NCBI GenBank assembly: GCA_910579265.1
Contig: CAJTTE010000012.1
Coordinates: 38,015 to 102,014 of the forward strand
Origin: an uncultured Ruminiclostridium sp.
GTDB lineage: Bacteria > Bacillota > Clostridia > Oscillospirales > Ruminococcaceae
Direction of reading: 5' to 3'
Length of the DNA: 64,000 nucleotides
The position numbers and the translations under genes were made by a program. Below are positions 1 through 8,869 of this stretch, in pieces. The first letter of the stretch is position 1, and the number at the start of each line of letters is the position of its first letter. The notes beneath the pieces are model-generated. The model ran no database searches. It was given only the letters and a program-made list of their open reading frames with translations, and was not told the DNA's origin.

Positions 1-254
1 AAAAGCTGAACAAGCACTATTTTTTCATTAGGGAAAAGCATCATATCGAGCAAGGTTTTAAGCAATTGTTCTGAATTGGGATTAATTTCGGAAAGCTGCG
101 TGAACATGGCGACGCTCATAGCTATGCTTTGCGGGATCTGGGCTGCTGTGAACACTAAAAAGAACACAAGTATATGTATTATCCAAGAAGGCTGAAACTT
201 CGCCTCTTTAGCTTTGTCTGTAAAATGCTTCCCCGAAAATATCGGCAGAGTCAT
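1..254 (-). CDS. N-terminal part of a membrane protein, cut by the window edge
   Basis: An open frame runs from ATG at 254 down past base 1, so only about 84 residues are visible. It opens MTLPIFSGKHFTDKAKEAKF and continues with a hydrophobic stretch (WIIHILVFFLVFTAAQIPQS). A purine-rich site (complement of cctccc at 263-268) sits about 9 bases upstream of the ATG, which supports this start. A charged N-terminus followed by one long membrane span resembles the start of CPBP/CAAX-type intramembrane protease genes, but the catalytic region lies outside the window, so the family is a guess. It diverges from the DUF305 gene at 388. Confidence 0.5.
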   Translation of the reverse strand, partial: MTLPIFSGKHFTDKAKEAKFQPSWIIHILVFFLVFTAAQIPQSIAMSVAMFTQLSEINPNSEQLLKTLLDMMLFPNEKIVLVQL

Positions 255-387
255 ATTCTTTTCCTCCCTTAACATTTATATTTTGATTTTATCTTATATG
301 AAGCCTTCTGTCAAGTAATATCATATCCAAGTTTATTAACGGTATTTTTTGTCCGGCATATACTGAAATAGAAAAGGAGGTATTACC

Positions 388-967
388 ATGAGAACACAGT
401 GTATGCTGAGCAATGTATCAAAGAATTATATCAGTGAGTATTACTGCATTTTGGAAAAAATGATCGGCGGAATGACTGAGGCGGAGCTTTGCGGCAGCAT
501 TTCGGAAAACTTTATAGCACAGATGATTCCCCATCACAAAGCCGCAGTGGAAATGTCCGAAAACATTTTAAAATATACTACTCTTGTACCTCTCCAATGT
601 ATAGCCGAAAATATTGTAAGAACCTCAGATCAGAGGGATTGAAAGAATGGAAGAGATGAGGTGCAAATGCAAAGAACTGTGCAGCTCCAAATGTGATCTG
701 TGCCTGTATCAGAGGAGTATGGACGCTATTTTCAGAGAAATGTTCAGAGGAATGAAAGCGGCGCGTTCCGATAATAATATCAACTGTAATTTTATGCGTG
801 AAATGATACCTCATCATATGGGGGCTGTCAGAATGGCGGAGAATGCTCTGCAATACGATTTGTGTCCGCAGCTAATACCGCTGCTGAACGGTATAATATC
901 TGAGCAGAAGAAGGGAATATTGGAAATGCGAAATCTTATGCGCATGATAGGATGCAGATGTTATTGA
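388..967 (+). pseudogene. Two-repeat DUF305 gene split by a frameshift
   Basis: The first half (388-642) holds FIAQMIPHHKAAVEMSENIL and the second (647-967) holds FMREMIPHHMGAVRMAENAL; these are the two metal-ligand-like HH repeats typical of DUF305 proteins. The frames differ by one. The second frame is open from base 620 and reads EPQIRGIERMEEM, the expected continuation of ENIV in the first frame, so the break is a one-base change near 619. A Cys-rich segment (KCKELCSSKCDLC) lies in the second half. AGGAGG precedes the ATG at 388. The first fragment stops at TGA 640-642, and the second has only an internal ATG without a good ribosome site. Either a recent pseudogene, a sequencing error or recoding; function of the family is unclear, possibly metal-related. 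Confidence 0.75.
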
Positions 968-1120
968 TCCCCAAATAATTCTTGAATTTTTCTGCTTGCC
1001 CAGCTGCCTAAATACTTCGTCAGAAGCCCTTTAAATATGCGCATATTCCTGCGGTCTTCTTCCTTGTTTTTCGACAGCCGTTCGGCGCATAAATTCTTCA
1101 AGAGTTACTTGGTGGAGCAA
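968..1120. repeat. MITE-like repeat, family A, copy 1
   Basis: About 150 bases that recur at 44351-44514 with roughly ten differences. The ends are inverted: aattcttgaa near 976 against ttcaagagtt near 1098, and the right end keeps ggtggagcaata. The left tip is eroded in this copy. It abuts the stop codon of the DUF305 gene. On the minus strand both copies keep a 40-odd-codon frame open (core NMRIFKGLLTKYLGS here), so coding cannot be fully excluded. Confidence 0.6.
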
Positions 1121-1130
1121 TAAGAATATA

Positions 1131-1162
1131 ACTAAAACCACCGCTTTTGTGGTGGTTTTGGT
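1131..1162 (-). terminator. Probable terminator of the leuA-ligase operon
   Basis: An inverted repeat (actaaaaccacc / ggtggttttggt) with a six-base loop lies about 70 bases beyond the stop of the ligase fusion. The 3' arm on the minus strand carries a run of T. It could also act on the plus strand. Confidence 0.5.
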
Positions 1163-1232
1163 TATAATTGACACATATCCGGCAAATTTTTACAAATAGC
1201 CTGATTTTCAGATAATCAATAGTTTTACCGGG

Positions 1233-3755
1233 TCAGGCAGTAACTATTTTTTTTGCATTCTGAAGTCCGAACTTTTCCACGGCTGCTTCTCTCATTTTGT
1301 ATTTCAAAATTTTACCTGCCGCATTCATGGGAAATTCCGTAACGAAATCCACATATCTCGGTACCTTGTGTTTTGCCATATGGTCAAGCACGAATTGTTT
1401 GATTTCCTCCTCAGTGGCTGTTTCACCCTCATGAAGGATTACGCACGCCATAATTTCTTCACCGTAATCCTTATCGGGCACGCCTATAACCTGTACGTCC
1501 CTGATTTTCGGATGAGTATAAAGGAAATCCTCTATTTCTTTGGGGTAAATATTTTCACCTCCGCGGATTATCATATCCTTGATACGGCCTGTAACCTTAT
1601 AGTTTCCGTCGGGAAGCCTTCTCAGCAGATCTCCCGTATGCAGCCAGCCGTCCTTGTCTATTGCCGCCGCAGTTGCTTCGGGCATCTTATAGTAGCCCTT
1701 CATGATGTTGTAACCCCTTGCCACGAATTCGCCGTCCACATTATCGGGAAGCTCCTCGTTTGTTTCGGGATCAACAATTCTGCACTCAACGCCGAATATG
1801 GGACCTCCGACGGTGTTTACACGAGTCTCTATGCTGTCGGTGGTCTTGCTCATGGTCGTTGCGGGTGATGCCTCCGTCTGTCCGTAGGTAATGCAGATTT
1901 CGCTCATATGCATTTTTTCTATAACATCCTGCATTGTTTTAATGGGGCATGGCGATCCCGCCATTATTCCCGTTCTCATATGAGAAAAGTCCGTTTTGTC
2001 AAAATCTTCGTGACCGAGCATAGCGATAAACATGGTTGGTACGCCGTGGAAGCAGGTGATTTTTTCCTGATTGATACATTTCAATCCCTTTCGGGGTGAA
2101 AAGGCGGGAATGGGAGACATTGTCACACCGTGAGTCATGGATGCGGTCATGGCCAGCACCATGCCGAAGCAGTGGAACATGGGCACCTGTATCATCATAC
2201 GGTCCGCAGTCGACAAATCCATGCAGTCGCCTATGGCTTTTCCGTTATTGACGACATTATAGTGAGTGAGCATGACTCCTTTGGGGAATCCGGTAGTACC
2301 GGAGGTATACTGCATATTGCATACGTCGTGTTTGTCTATTGTACGGCGTACCTTTTCTACCTCGCTGTAGGGCACTTCCTCGGCTTTTTTCTCCATGTCC
2401 TCCCAGGTGTAGCAGCCCTTCATTTCAAATCCCACCGTTACAATGTTCTTAAGAACAGGGAGACGTTTTGAATTGAGCTGTCCCTTTTCCGAAGCTTCAA
2501 GCTCGGGGCAGAGCTCTCTGATAATACCTGCATAATCGCTGTCCTTAAATCCCTCGATCATTACAAGAGTGTGAGTGTCGGATTGCTTGAGCAGATATTC
2601 GGCCTCGTGGATTTTATATGCCGTGTTTACCGTAACCAGTACGGCGCCGATTTTTGTGGTTGCCCAGAAGGTTATATACCATGCGGGAACATTGGTCGCC
2701 CATATCGCGACATGATCTCCCTTCTTTACTCCGGCAGCTATCAGAGCTCTTGCAAAATTATCCACATCGTCTCTGAATTCGGGATAGGTTCTCGTATAAT
2801 CCAGTTCGGTGTATCTGAATGCGAATTGATTTGGAAATTCCTCGCACATTCTGTCTAAAATATCCGGGAAGGTGTAGTCCAGCAGTCTTTCCTTAGGCCA
2901 TACATATTTTCCCGTTCCACGCTGATTATCCTGAAGAGGATGCTTGTGATGGACTTTATAGGGTGCCATATAGCTTGCGAAATGGGGGACTACAACTCCT
3001 GCGTCGCAGAGGTTATTTGCCCAGCGTTTTACCCATTCCAAAGAAACATATCCGTTATAGCCTATGCTTTTAAGAGCCTCAAGCATCTCCTTTATGGGCA
3101 TATCTCCCTCGCCCATAAGCTTGTACTCAATCGTCCCGTTGTTGTTCACACTGTCCTTTGTATGAACAAACTTTATATATTCGCCGAGATTTTCAACCGT
3201 TTCCTCCGGCTTTTCATTATTGAATCTGTAGGGATGGTGCATATCCCAGAGGGCGGCTACCTTCCGGCTGCCGACACTGTCCAGAAGCATTTTAAGGCGT
3301 TTTGTGTCACTATAAACTCCATTGGTTTCCACCAAAAGCGTAACATTATATTCCTCAGCTATGGGAACAAGCTTTTTCAGCTCTTGAGAAACGGCTTTAT
3401 CGTCAACGTCTCCGGCAGGATGAGGTTCGAGATCGGCAAGAATGCGGATATATGAAGTCCCCAGTCTATTGGCCAGTTTTGCATATGCTTTTATTTCCTT
3501 TTCATTTTCGGAGGACCTGTCAAAAAATTTAAGACAGGCTCCCGAAGAAAGACAGGGAATCTCAAGATTCAGTTTTTTCATCTTGGCAACGGTTTTAGGA
3601 AGCTGAGCATCAGTAAAGGGGTTTGATTTTACCGAGAAAATATCGGCGCCTAAACCACGGATCTCAATTCCGTCAAAGCCGAAATCCTTCGCCATAGAAT
3701 AAATGTCCGTCCATTCAAAATCGGGGCAGGCAAGTGTGGAAAAGCTAATCTTCAT
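1233..3755 (-). CDS. Fusion: sugar-phosphate isomerase-type TIM barrel + AMP-forming acyl-CoA synthetase
   Basis: An 840-residue two-domain protein. Residues 1-265 form an AP-endonuclease-2/xylose-isomerase-like barrel (KISFSTLACPDFEW start; likely metal ligands in LLVETNG near 143, WDMHH near 172, HTKD near 198 and LEW near 240). Residues about 280-840 are an acyl-CoA synthetase of the ANL family: YTSGTTGFPKG near 483-493, YGQTE, GWLHTGDL, and the GKILK lysine loop near the C-terminus. The ligase half should adenylate a carboxylic acid and join it to CoA; the barrel substrate cannot be read. The ATG at 3755 is chosen because AAAGGA lies 10 bases upstream; an earlier ATG at 3779 has no such site. 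Only about 80 bases separate it from the upstream leuA-like gene, so it is probably under the same Leu T-box. Confidence 0.85.
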   Translation of the reverse strand: MKISFSTLACPDFEWTDIYSMAKDFGFDGIEIRGLGADIFSVKSNPFTDAQLPKTVAKMKKLNLEIPCLSSGACLKFFDRSSENEKEIKAYAKLANRLGTSYIRILADLEPHPAGDVDDKAVSQELKKLVPIAEEYNVTLLVETNGVYSDTKRLKMLLDSVGSRKVAALWDMHHPYRFNNEKPEETVENLGEYIKFVHTKDSVNNNGTIEYKLMGEGDMPIKEMLEALKSIGYNGYVSLEWVKRWANNLCDAGVVVPHFASYMAPYKVHHKHPLQDNQRGTGKYVWPKERLLDYTFPDILDRMCEEFPNQFAFRYTELDYTRTYPEFRDDVDNFARALIAAGVKKGDHVAIWATNVPAWYITFWATTKIGAVLVTVNTAYKIHEAEYLLKQSDTHTLVMIEGFKDSDYAGIIRELCPELEASEKGQLNSKRLPVLKNIVTVGFEMKGCYTWEDMEKKAEEVPYSEVEKVRRTIDKHDVCNMQYTSGTTGFPKGVMLTHYNVVNNGKAIGDCMDLSTADRMMIQVPMFHCFGMVLAMTASMTHGVTMSPIPAFSPRKGLKCINQEKITCFHGVPTMFIAMLGHEDFDKTDFSHMRTGIMAGSPCPIKTMQDVIEKMHMSEICITYGQTEASPATTMSKTTDSIETRVNTVGGPIFGVECRIVDPETNEELPDNVDGEFVARGYNIMKGYYKMPEATAAAIDKDGWLHTGDLLRRLPDGNYKVTGRIKDMIIRGGENIYPKEIEDFLYTHPKIRDVQVIGVPDKDYGEEIMACVILHEGETATEEEIKQFVLDHMAKHKVPRYVDFVTEFPMNAAGKILKYKMREAAVEKFGLQNAKKIVTA

Positions 3756-3836
3756 TTTCTTTTTCCTTTCTGTTTTCATTCTGATTTTTTTATTTTAGCA
3801 TATTTTACCGGGCATTGCAATAATGCCGGGAATGTT

Positions 3837-5498
3837 TTACAGGATATCGCTCAGATTAAGCGCGCTTATGAGTCCCTTAACGGAGGATGTGATAATATCG
3901 CTGTGGACTCCTGCGCCCCATGTGATAACATCGTTCTTATCGGCTATTTCAACATATGTTATGGCTTTTGATTTTGAACCGGTGTTAAGAGCGTGTTCCT
4001 TATACGTGATAATTGTAAACTGTATGTCAAGACATCTTCTCAGCGCATCGCTTACGGCGTCAAGTCTGCCGTTTCCGGTACCGGTTATTATTCTTTCCTT
4101 ATTGTTTTGGATCACGGTAAGCCTTGCTTCAAATTCTTCCCCCTGGACGAAATGAACCTCTTTGAACTTCAGCTTCGTTTCAGCATTTACGAATTTTTTC
4201 GTAAATGCGCCGTATATTTCGTCAGGCATAAGCTCCTTGTGCTGTTTATCGGAAAGATCCTTTATGGCATAACCCACTGTCTCACGGAATTTCGGCGGGA
4301 GATCAATACCGTATTTTCTTTGAAGAAGAAATCCTATACCGCCCTTGCCACTCTGGCTGTTGATACGAATAACATCTCCGTCGTACTGTCGTCCTATATC
4401 CTGCGGATCGATGGGAAGATATGGAACCGTCCAGTGGGGATCGCTTTTTTCTTCCCTCCATTTCATTCCTTTGGCTATCGCGTCCTGATGAGAGCCTGAG
4501 AAGGCGGCAAACACCAATTCACCTCCATAGGGCTGACGCGGGTCAACCTTCATACAGGTCATTCTTTCATATACTGAAATTATTTCCGGCATATTGCTGA
4601 AATCAAGTTCGGGATCTATACCATGAGAATACATATTAAGAGCCAGGGTGACAATATCTGCATTTCCGGTTCTTTCACCGTTTCCGAACAATGTCCCTTC
4701 GACTCTGTCCGCACCGGCTAAAAGTCCCATTTCCGTGTCGGCAACAGCGCAGCCCCGGTCATTGTGAGGATGCAGGGAAACTATGATGTTTTCTCTGTTA
4801 TAAAGATTTTCGCACATATATTCTATCTGATTTGCGTAAATATGCGGCATTGAAAGCTCTACCGTTACCGGAAGATTGATGATTATTTTATTTTCAGGAT
4901 CAGGTTTCCATATCTTAAGCACTTCGTTGCAGATTTCGAGAGCAAATTCCGGTTCAGTGCCAGTAAAGCTTTCGGGTGAGTACTCGAAACGGCAATTACC
5001 TTTAAAATTTTTTTTATAATCCAGAAACAGCTTGGCGCCGCTTACCGCAATATCGATAATTTCATTTTTGGGCTTTTTAAAAACCTGTTCCCTCTGAGCA
5101 ACCGAGGTGGAGTTATAAAGATGAACGATGACATTCTTCGCTCCGTCAACCGCCTCAAAGGTTTTTTTGATAATATGCTCGCGTGATTGGGTAAGGACCT
5201 GTATTGTCACATCATCCGGTATAAGATCCTTTTCTATCAAGGCCCGGCAAAACTCATATTCCGTTTCCGAAGCGGCGGGGAAACCGATTTCGATCTCCTT
5301 GAAACCAAGTTTGACAAGGAATTTAAAAAATTCCAGCTTTTCTTCCAGATCCATTGGCACTATAAGCGCCTGATTTCCGTCCCGAAGATCTACGCTGCAC
5401 CATATAGGGACCTTGTCAATATACTCCTTTTGTGTCCATTTGTTGCAGGAGTAGGGCGGAGTAAAATAATTTCGGGTGTATTTTTCGGTGTTCTTCAT
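3837..5498 (-). CDS. leuA: 2-isopropylmalate synthase-like enzyme (LeuA family, long form)
   Basis: A 553-residue protein of the long LeuA type. It would condense 2-ketoisovalerate with acetyl-CoA, the first committed step of leucine synthesis. Seen: WCSVDLRDGNQAL (catalytic Arg-Asp at the barrel start), the metal-site run SLHPHNDRGCAVADTEMGLLAGADR, GNGERTGNADIVTLALN, and a C-terminal regulatory-type domain with GRLDAVSDALRR. The ATG at 5498 follows AGGAG by about 9 bases. The open frame extends further upstream but only through the T-box RNA. The T-box with a CUC (Leu) specifier independently supports a leucine role. The next gene down, the ligase fusion, is probably cotranscribed. Related long-form enzymes such as citramalate or homocitrate synthases are less likely. 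Confidence 0.88.
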   Translation of the reverse strand: MKNTEKYTRNYFTPPYSCNKWTQKEYIDKVPIWCSVDLRDGNQALIVPMDLEEKLEFFKFLVKLGFKEIEIGFPAASETEYEFCRALIEKDLIPDDVTIQVLTQSREHIIKKTFEAVDGAKNVIVHLYNSTSVAQREQVFKKPKNEIIDIAVSGAKLFLDYKKNFKGNCRFEYSPESFTGTEPEFALEICNEVLKIWKPDPENKIIINLPVTVELSMPHIYANQIEYMCENLYNRENIIVSLHPHNDRGCAVADTEMGLLAGADRVEGTLFGNGERTGNADIVTLALNMYSHGIDPELDFSNMPEIISVYERMTCMKVDPRQPYGGELVFAAFSGSHQDAIAKGMKWREEKSDPHWTVPYLPIDPQDIGRQYDGDVIRINSQSGKGGIGFLLQRKYGIDLPPKFRETVGYAIKDLSDKQHKELMPDEIYGAFTKKFVNAETKLKFKEVHFVQGEEFEARLTVIQNNKERIITGTGNGRLDAVSDALRRCLDIQFTIITYKEHALNTGSKSKAITYVEIADKNDVITWGAGVHSDIITSSVKGLISALNLSDIL

Positions 5499-5554
5499 TT
5501 TCGGAAGCTCCTTTCTTATTTTCGGAAGGATTGAGAGCAATGCAAAGTAAAATA

Positions 5555-5819
5555 ACAAACCCCGTCTCTTTAACAAAGAGACGGGGATAAATCCTCGCGG
5601 TACCACTCTTTTTAGCGCGGCATATCAAACATATACCGTACTCACCTTAATCACATCAATCAATGTGTAACTCTGTAACGGGAGAACCCGGTCAAGCCTA
5701 CTGTTGTTCAGCCGACTGCTCAAGGGTGAGCTATTACAACTTCGCTTTACCGTTTCGCATCAAACAACGGCTTTCTGAAAAAGCTGGGCTGCTTTTTTCC
5801 CTGTCATCGCATTTCATTG
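5555..5819 (-). promoter_or_regulatory. T-box riboswitch, leucine type (CUC specifier)
   Basis: Read on the minus strand, the leader holds the antiterminator core AGAGTGGTACCGCG (complement at 5596-5609), the AG-bulge region CAGAAAGCCG, the segment AATAGCTCACCCTTGAGC and the CCCGTTA element. Aligning CTTGAGC to known T-boxes places the specifier as CTC at 5728-5730, a Leu codon. A terminator follows (complement of 5559-5585, ccccgtctct paired with agagacgggg, then T-rich). Uncharged tRNA-Leu would stabilise the antiterminator and turn on the leuA-like gene 57 bases further on. Confidence 0.92.
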
Positions 5820-5825
5820 TAGTTT

Positions 5826-5854
5826 ATTATATGGGATTTTTTTTTATTTGTCAA
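5826..5854 (-). promoter_or_regulatory. Sigma-A promoter of the T-box operon
   Basis: On the minus strand TTGACA (5854-5849) and TATAAT (5831-5826) are both perfect consensus and separated by 17 bases. Start of transcription is expected near 5819, just before the T-box. Confidence 0.85.
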
Positions 5855-5881
5855 GGGCTTTTGAAAAATTTTTTGCAGCAA

Positions 5882-5910
5882 TAGACAAATTGCTAAAAAT
5901 ACGGTAAAAT
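5882..5910 (+). promoter_or_regulatory. Candidate promoter of the sigma-factor gene
   Basis: TAGACA (5882-5887), 17 bases, TAAAAT (5905-5910). It faces away from the T-box promoter and lies about 75 bases before the ATG at 5987. One mismatch in each box. Confidence 0.5.
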
Positions 5911-5986
5911 AAAAAATTAAAAAAGCCAAACCCAACCTTTTTCAAAAAATTCACGTCTTAAAGTTGAAGCTTCAAAAGGAAAGGAA

Positions 5987-7714
5987 ATGCGGATGAACGG
6001 TTTAAAAAACAAAAGCGACGGCGATTTGGTAAAAATGACCTTATCGGGAAACAATAAAGCCTTTGAGGAATTGGTTATTCGTTATGAAAACAAGGCAAAG
6101 GGCACAGCCTACAAGGTTACAGGAAACAAGTTTTCAGCGGAGGACGCTTCGCAGGATGCATTCGTCTGTGCATGGATAAGGTTGGACCGCTTAAAGGACG
6201 CAGAAAAATTCAGCTCATGGCTATGCGCCATAGCAAAAAACCGCGCGGTGGATCTGATGCGCAATTACCGAAATTCATTATCAAATGTCAGCTTCGAGCT
6301 TTTGGAAAATATCGATTTGGACGGCAAAAATGCCGTGATTTCCGAATTTCTTGAACAGTCAAGGAACGATATACTGCATGAAACGGTAGAATCATTATCG
6401 GAAAAAATACGTGAAACCGTAAAGCTGCATTACTTTGAGGGAATGTCAACGGAGGAGATCGCAAAAAGGCAGAATATATCCGTAGGCACAGTTAAATGGC
6501 GGCTCAGCGAAGGCCGCAGAGTGCTCAGAAAGGAATACGGAGTTATGGAAAACAATAGTAATACCACATTTGTACAACAAGTCATGCATCAGGTGGAACA
6601 GCTTAAGCTGTGGAGCCTTAAAGACGATAAAACAGGATTTGAAAAGGAGTACAGTCAAGTTCTGAAAAATATCGGGAGCCTTCAGGAAAGCACACAAAAG
6701 CAGTATATGCTGGCGGACGTTTTGGCAAGGGGTTATTGGTGGCTTGAGATCGAAAGCAATGACGAGATGTTTAACCGTATAAAGTCCGCTGCGAAAGAAG
6801 GGCTTAATGAAGATATAATGAAGTTTGTCATAAGCAAGGAATGGATAGAATGCAAGGACGGCGATAAAATCGGGTACATGGAAAATGTTCAGCTGCCGCA
6901 GCTGATTCAAAATGAGTTTAAGGATGCACTTGGCTATTTTTATTTTTGGCTTGCCTATGAATGCTGCAACCAAGGTCAGCCCGAAAAGGGGATCAGATAT
7001 TATAAAAAGGTTTTGGAAACCTTAAACAAAAGCGACGCGTTTTATGCCGCCGCATCAGGAGCCGTTCATATCGAGGAAAGAAAGCTTATTGAAGGAATAA
7101 CGCCTCATTTTATCGGAGCAAAGGGAACAGTGCTTGAATACAAGGATAATAGGCTGTATTTTATGCAGGAGCCGGGTTATAACATAGGAGATCCGATGTC
7201 AGACGCGATTTTTTTCAACAGTGTTTACTGTGACAACTTTATGTTTGACAGCGAAAGCTCAACGATTTATTATAACAGCGATAACTACGACAGAATTATG
7301 TTTGACAGCAGCTTAGAAGAGAGTGAAAGCTTGATTTCTTCAGACGGAAAAAGAAAGCTCACATGTAAAGGGAAGAACGAAAGAGTTAAAACCCTAAGCG
7401 GCATATATGAAAATTGCATTTGTTATGTAAGCGAGGGTGAATACTGCGGTACAAAATACTGCGAGACTTATTTTTGTCAAGGGGTGGGGATAGTCAGGCA
7501 GGTTATCGGCCAAAACGGCGAAGAATGGCAGCTATCAAAATGCAGAATAAAGGCCGGAGACGAAATAATCCCCTTTGCAGAAGGCAACCTCTGGGAATAT
7601 TGCCTTGTTCGGGAAACGGACAAAAATTATGATGCGGAAAATGTGTTTGAGATTGTTTATTCGGGGGAGGGAAAGGCGGTATTTAAGCAATACACTTATG
7701 TTAAAGTCATTTGA
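5987..7714 (+). CDS. ECF-type sigma-70 factor with a long C-terminal extension
   Basis: A 575-residue protein. Residues 1-190 are an ECF sigma factor: region 2 around GDLVKMTLSGNNKAFEELV to WLCAIAKNRAVDLMR, and region 4 around IRETVKLHYFEGMSTEEIAK and ISVGTVKWRLSEGRRVLR (helix-turn-helix). Residues 190-575 are unlike ordinary ECF factors: a helical, TPR-like part (GYFYFWLAYECCNQGQPEKGIRYYKKVLETL) and a beta-rich, Cys-containing tail (CICYVSEGEYCGTKYCETYFCQGVGIVRQVIG). The AAAGGAAAGGA run supports ATG 5987; a second ATG is two codons on. No anti-sigma gene is adjacent, so the extension may provide the control. What it senses is unknown. Confidence 0.85.
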   Translation: MRMNGLKNKSDGDLVKMTLSGNNKAFEELVIRYENKAKGTAYKVTGNKFSAEDASQDAFVCAWIRLDRLKDAEKFSSWLCAIAKNRAVDLMRNYRNSLSNVSFELLENIDLDGKNAVISEFLEQSRNDILHETVESLSEKIRETVKLHYFEGMSTEEIAKRQNISVGTVKWRLSEGRRVLRKEYGVMENNSNTTFVQQVMHQVEQLKLWSLKDDKTGFEKEYSQVLKNIGSLQESTQKQYMLADVLARGYWWLEIESNDEMFNRIKSAAKEGLNEDIMKFVISKEWIECKDGDKIGYMENVQLPQLIQNEFKDALGYFYFWLAYECCNQGQPEKGIRYYKKVLETLNKSDAFYAAASGAVHIEERKLIEGITPHFIGAKGTVLEYKDNRLYFMQEPGYNIGDPMSDAIFFNSVYCDNFMFDSESSTIYYNSDNYDRIMFDSSLEESESLISSDGKRKLTCKGKNERVKTLSGIYENCICYVSEGEYCGTKYCETYFCQGVGIVRQVIGQNGEEWQLSKCRIKAGDEIIPFAEGNLWEYCLVRETDKNYDAENVFEIVYSGEGKAVFKQYTYVKVI

Positions 7715-8494
7715 CGGACTATGAACGGCATGGCATTTTTGAAGGGAAAGCACTCAGGCTGTTAAAAAAAGTTTAAAGTTTTTTCGGAATGAATGGAATT
7801 TTAGGGTATGTTTAGCTTCTGAATGTGCGCATAATGCGCCGTCAGTTTTTTCGACGGATCGTGTCTAAGTTTTGTAGGCATACTGACAAATTTGGGTGCA
7901 GCAGGGCGGAAAATATGCAAGCAAGATGTATGCGGTCAGATAATAAACAGGCTTTTGGGGAGTTGTAAAAAACATATCATTAAAATTTATGCGACCACTT
8001 AAACGTCAATACCCTGCCGACAAGGCAGGGTATTGATTATGATAACGGTTAATATACTGCTATGTGTCGATGAAAGAACAACGCTTTTTATAAATTTCTT
8101 AAAAGTATATATGATATAAGCTTTCATTAATCAAAAACCGCAAGACCTCAGTCTCTTTAGACGATTATCCGCTTTCAGGCTTGTAATTTGTGCCAAGTTT
8201 TTTAGCAAATACCGCCGTTTTTTTCAGTGTTCATTGTCAGTTTTCCATTGGGGGCACAATACTCCACTTAAAAAATAAGGGACTTATATTCCAAGTATTT
8301 TGATAAACACGGGGCATTGTTACTCATTGAACAGTTAGTTTTATTTATTTTTCCCAAGCTCGGGGGCGTTTGCCTGTAAGTTTGCTTTGCCTTCGGCGCG
8401 TCTTTTTACCGACTTTGAAATCATGTTTTGTGAACCTCGATCCTACCGTTTTTTTAAAAAGATGGGTGAAAACTTTTAATGCTCACTTTTGGCG
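7715..8494. other. Gene-free stretch with an inverted-repeat element and a long hairpin
   Basis: No convincing coding frame on either strand. It holds a MITE-like family D copy (7803-7953) and a perfect 13-base inverted repeat (tcaataccctgcc / ggcagggtattga) with a five-base loop at 8006-8036, not followed by a T run. The rest (8040-8490) is AT-rich and shows nothing I recognise. Confidence 0.6.
7803..7953. repeat. MITE-like repeat, family D, copy 1
   Basis: The ends agggtatgtttagcttctga and tcagataataaacaggct are imperfect inverted repeats. The interior includes, on the minus strand, gtcagtatgcctac, close to the gtcagtattcctgc core of the family B element at 19852. A related element with agcctgttta ends is at 46910. 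Confidence 0.4.
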
Positions 8495-8869
8495 TTATTT
8501 TTCCTTTGTTTTCGTCCCGGTATCGACGTTTTTGTGAAACAGCTCCTTAAATCCCACAAATATCAGCAATCCCGCAAACATTTTTTGCAGAAAGCTTACG
8601 TCTATATGAGCGGCTATAAACGCTCCCGAAGCAATTCCCAACAAACCGCCCGGTATAAGCTTCAGCAATACCTTCCATTTGATGAGACGGTTTTTTTGGT
8701 GGATCACAAGAGACACCAGCGCGACCGGAAGGAAGAAAAGAAGATTCACACCCTGCGCCGTTATCTGATTTACACCGGCAAAGGCGGTCAGGTAGATGAT
8801 AAGCACAAAGCCGCCGCCGAAGCCCATGGAAGCGGCAATTCCCGATAGCAGTCCTATAATTATATTCAT
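8495..8869 (-). CDS. Half-size TauE/SafE (TSUP) membrane protein, second half
   Basis: 124 residues, about half the usual length of a TauE/SafE anion exporter. It has four probable membrane spans and the family glycine-rich turn near the start (MNIIIGLLSGIAASMGFGGGFVLI). The start overlaps the stop of the upstream half-size partner by four bases (ATGA), so the two are translationally coupled and probably form one transporter as a heterodimer. Substrate unknown; the family moves sulfite, sulfoacetate or similar anions across the cytoplasmic membrane. Confidence 0.8.
   Translation of the reverse strand: MNIIIGLLSGIAASMGFGGGFVLIIYLTAFAGVNQITAQGVNLLFFLPVALVSLVIHQKNRLIKWKVLLKLIPGGLLGIASGAFIAAHIDVSFLQKMFAGLLIFVGFKELFHKNVDTGTKTKEK

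Noticed and set aside
2940..3455. A 171-codon plus-strand frame inside the ligase fusion
   Set aside because: Shadow of the strongly supported minus-strand gene; no ribosome site and no motifs.
5499..5606. N-terminal extension of the leuA-like protein
   Set aside because: The 36 extra codons cover the T-box antiterminator and terminator; AGGAG and the family start point to ATG 5498.
8006..8036. Perfect 13-base inverted repeat as a terminator
   Set aside because: No T run on either side and no gene ending close by; left as an unassigned hairpin.
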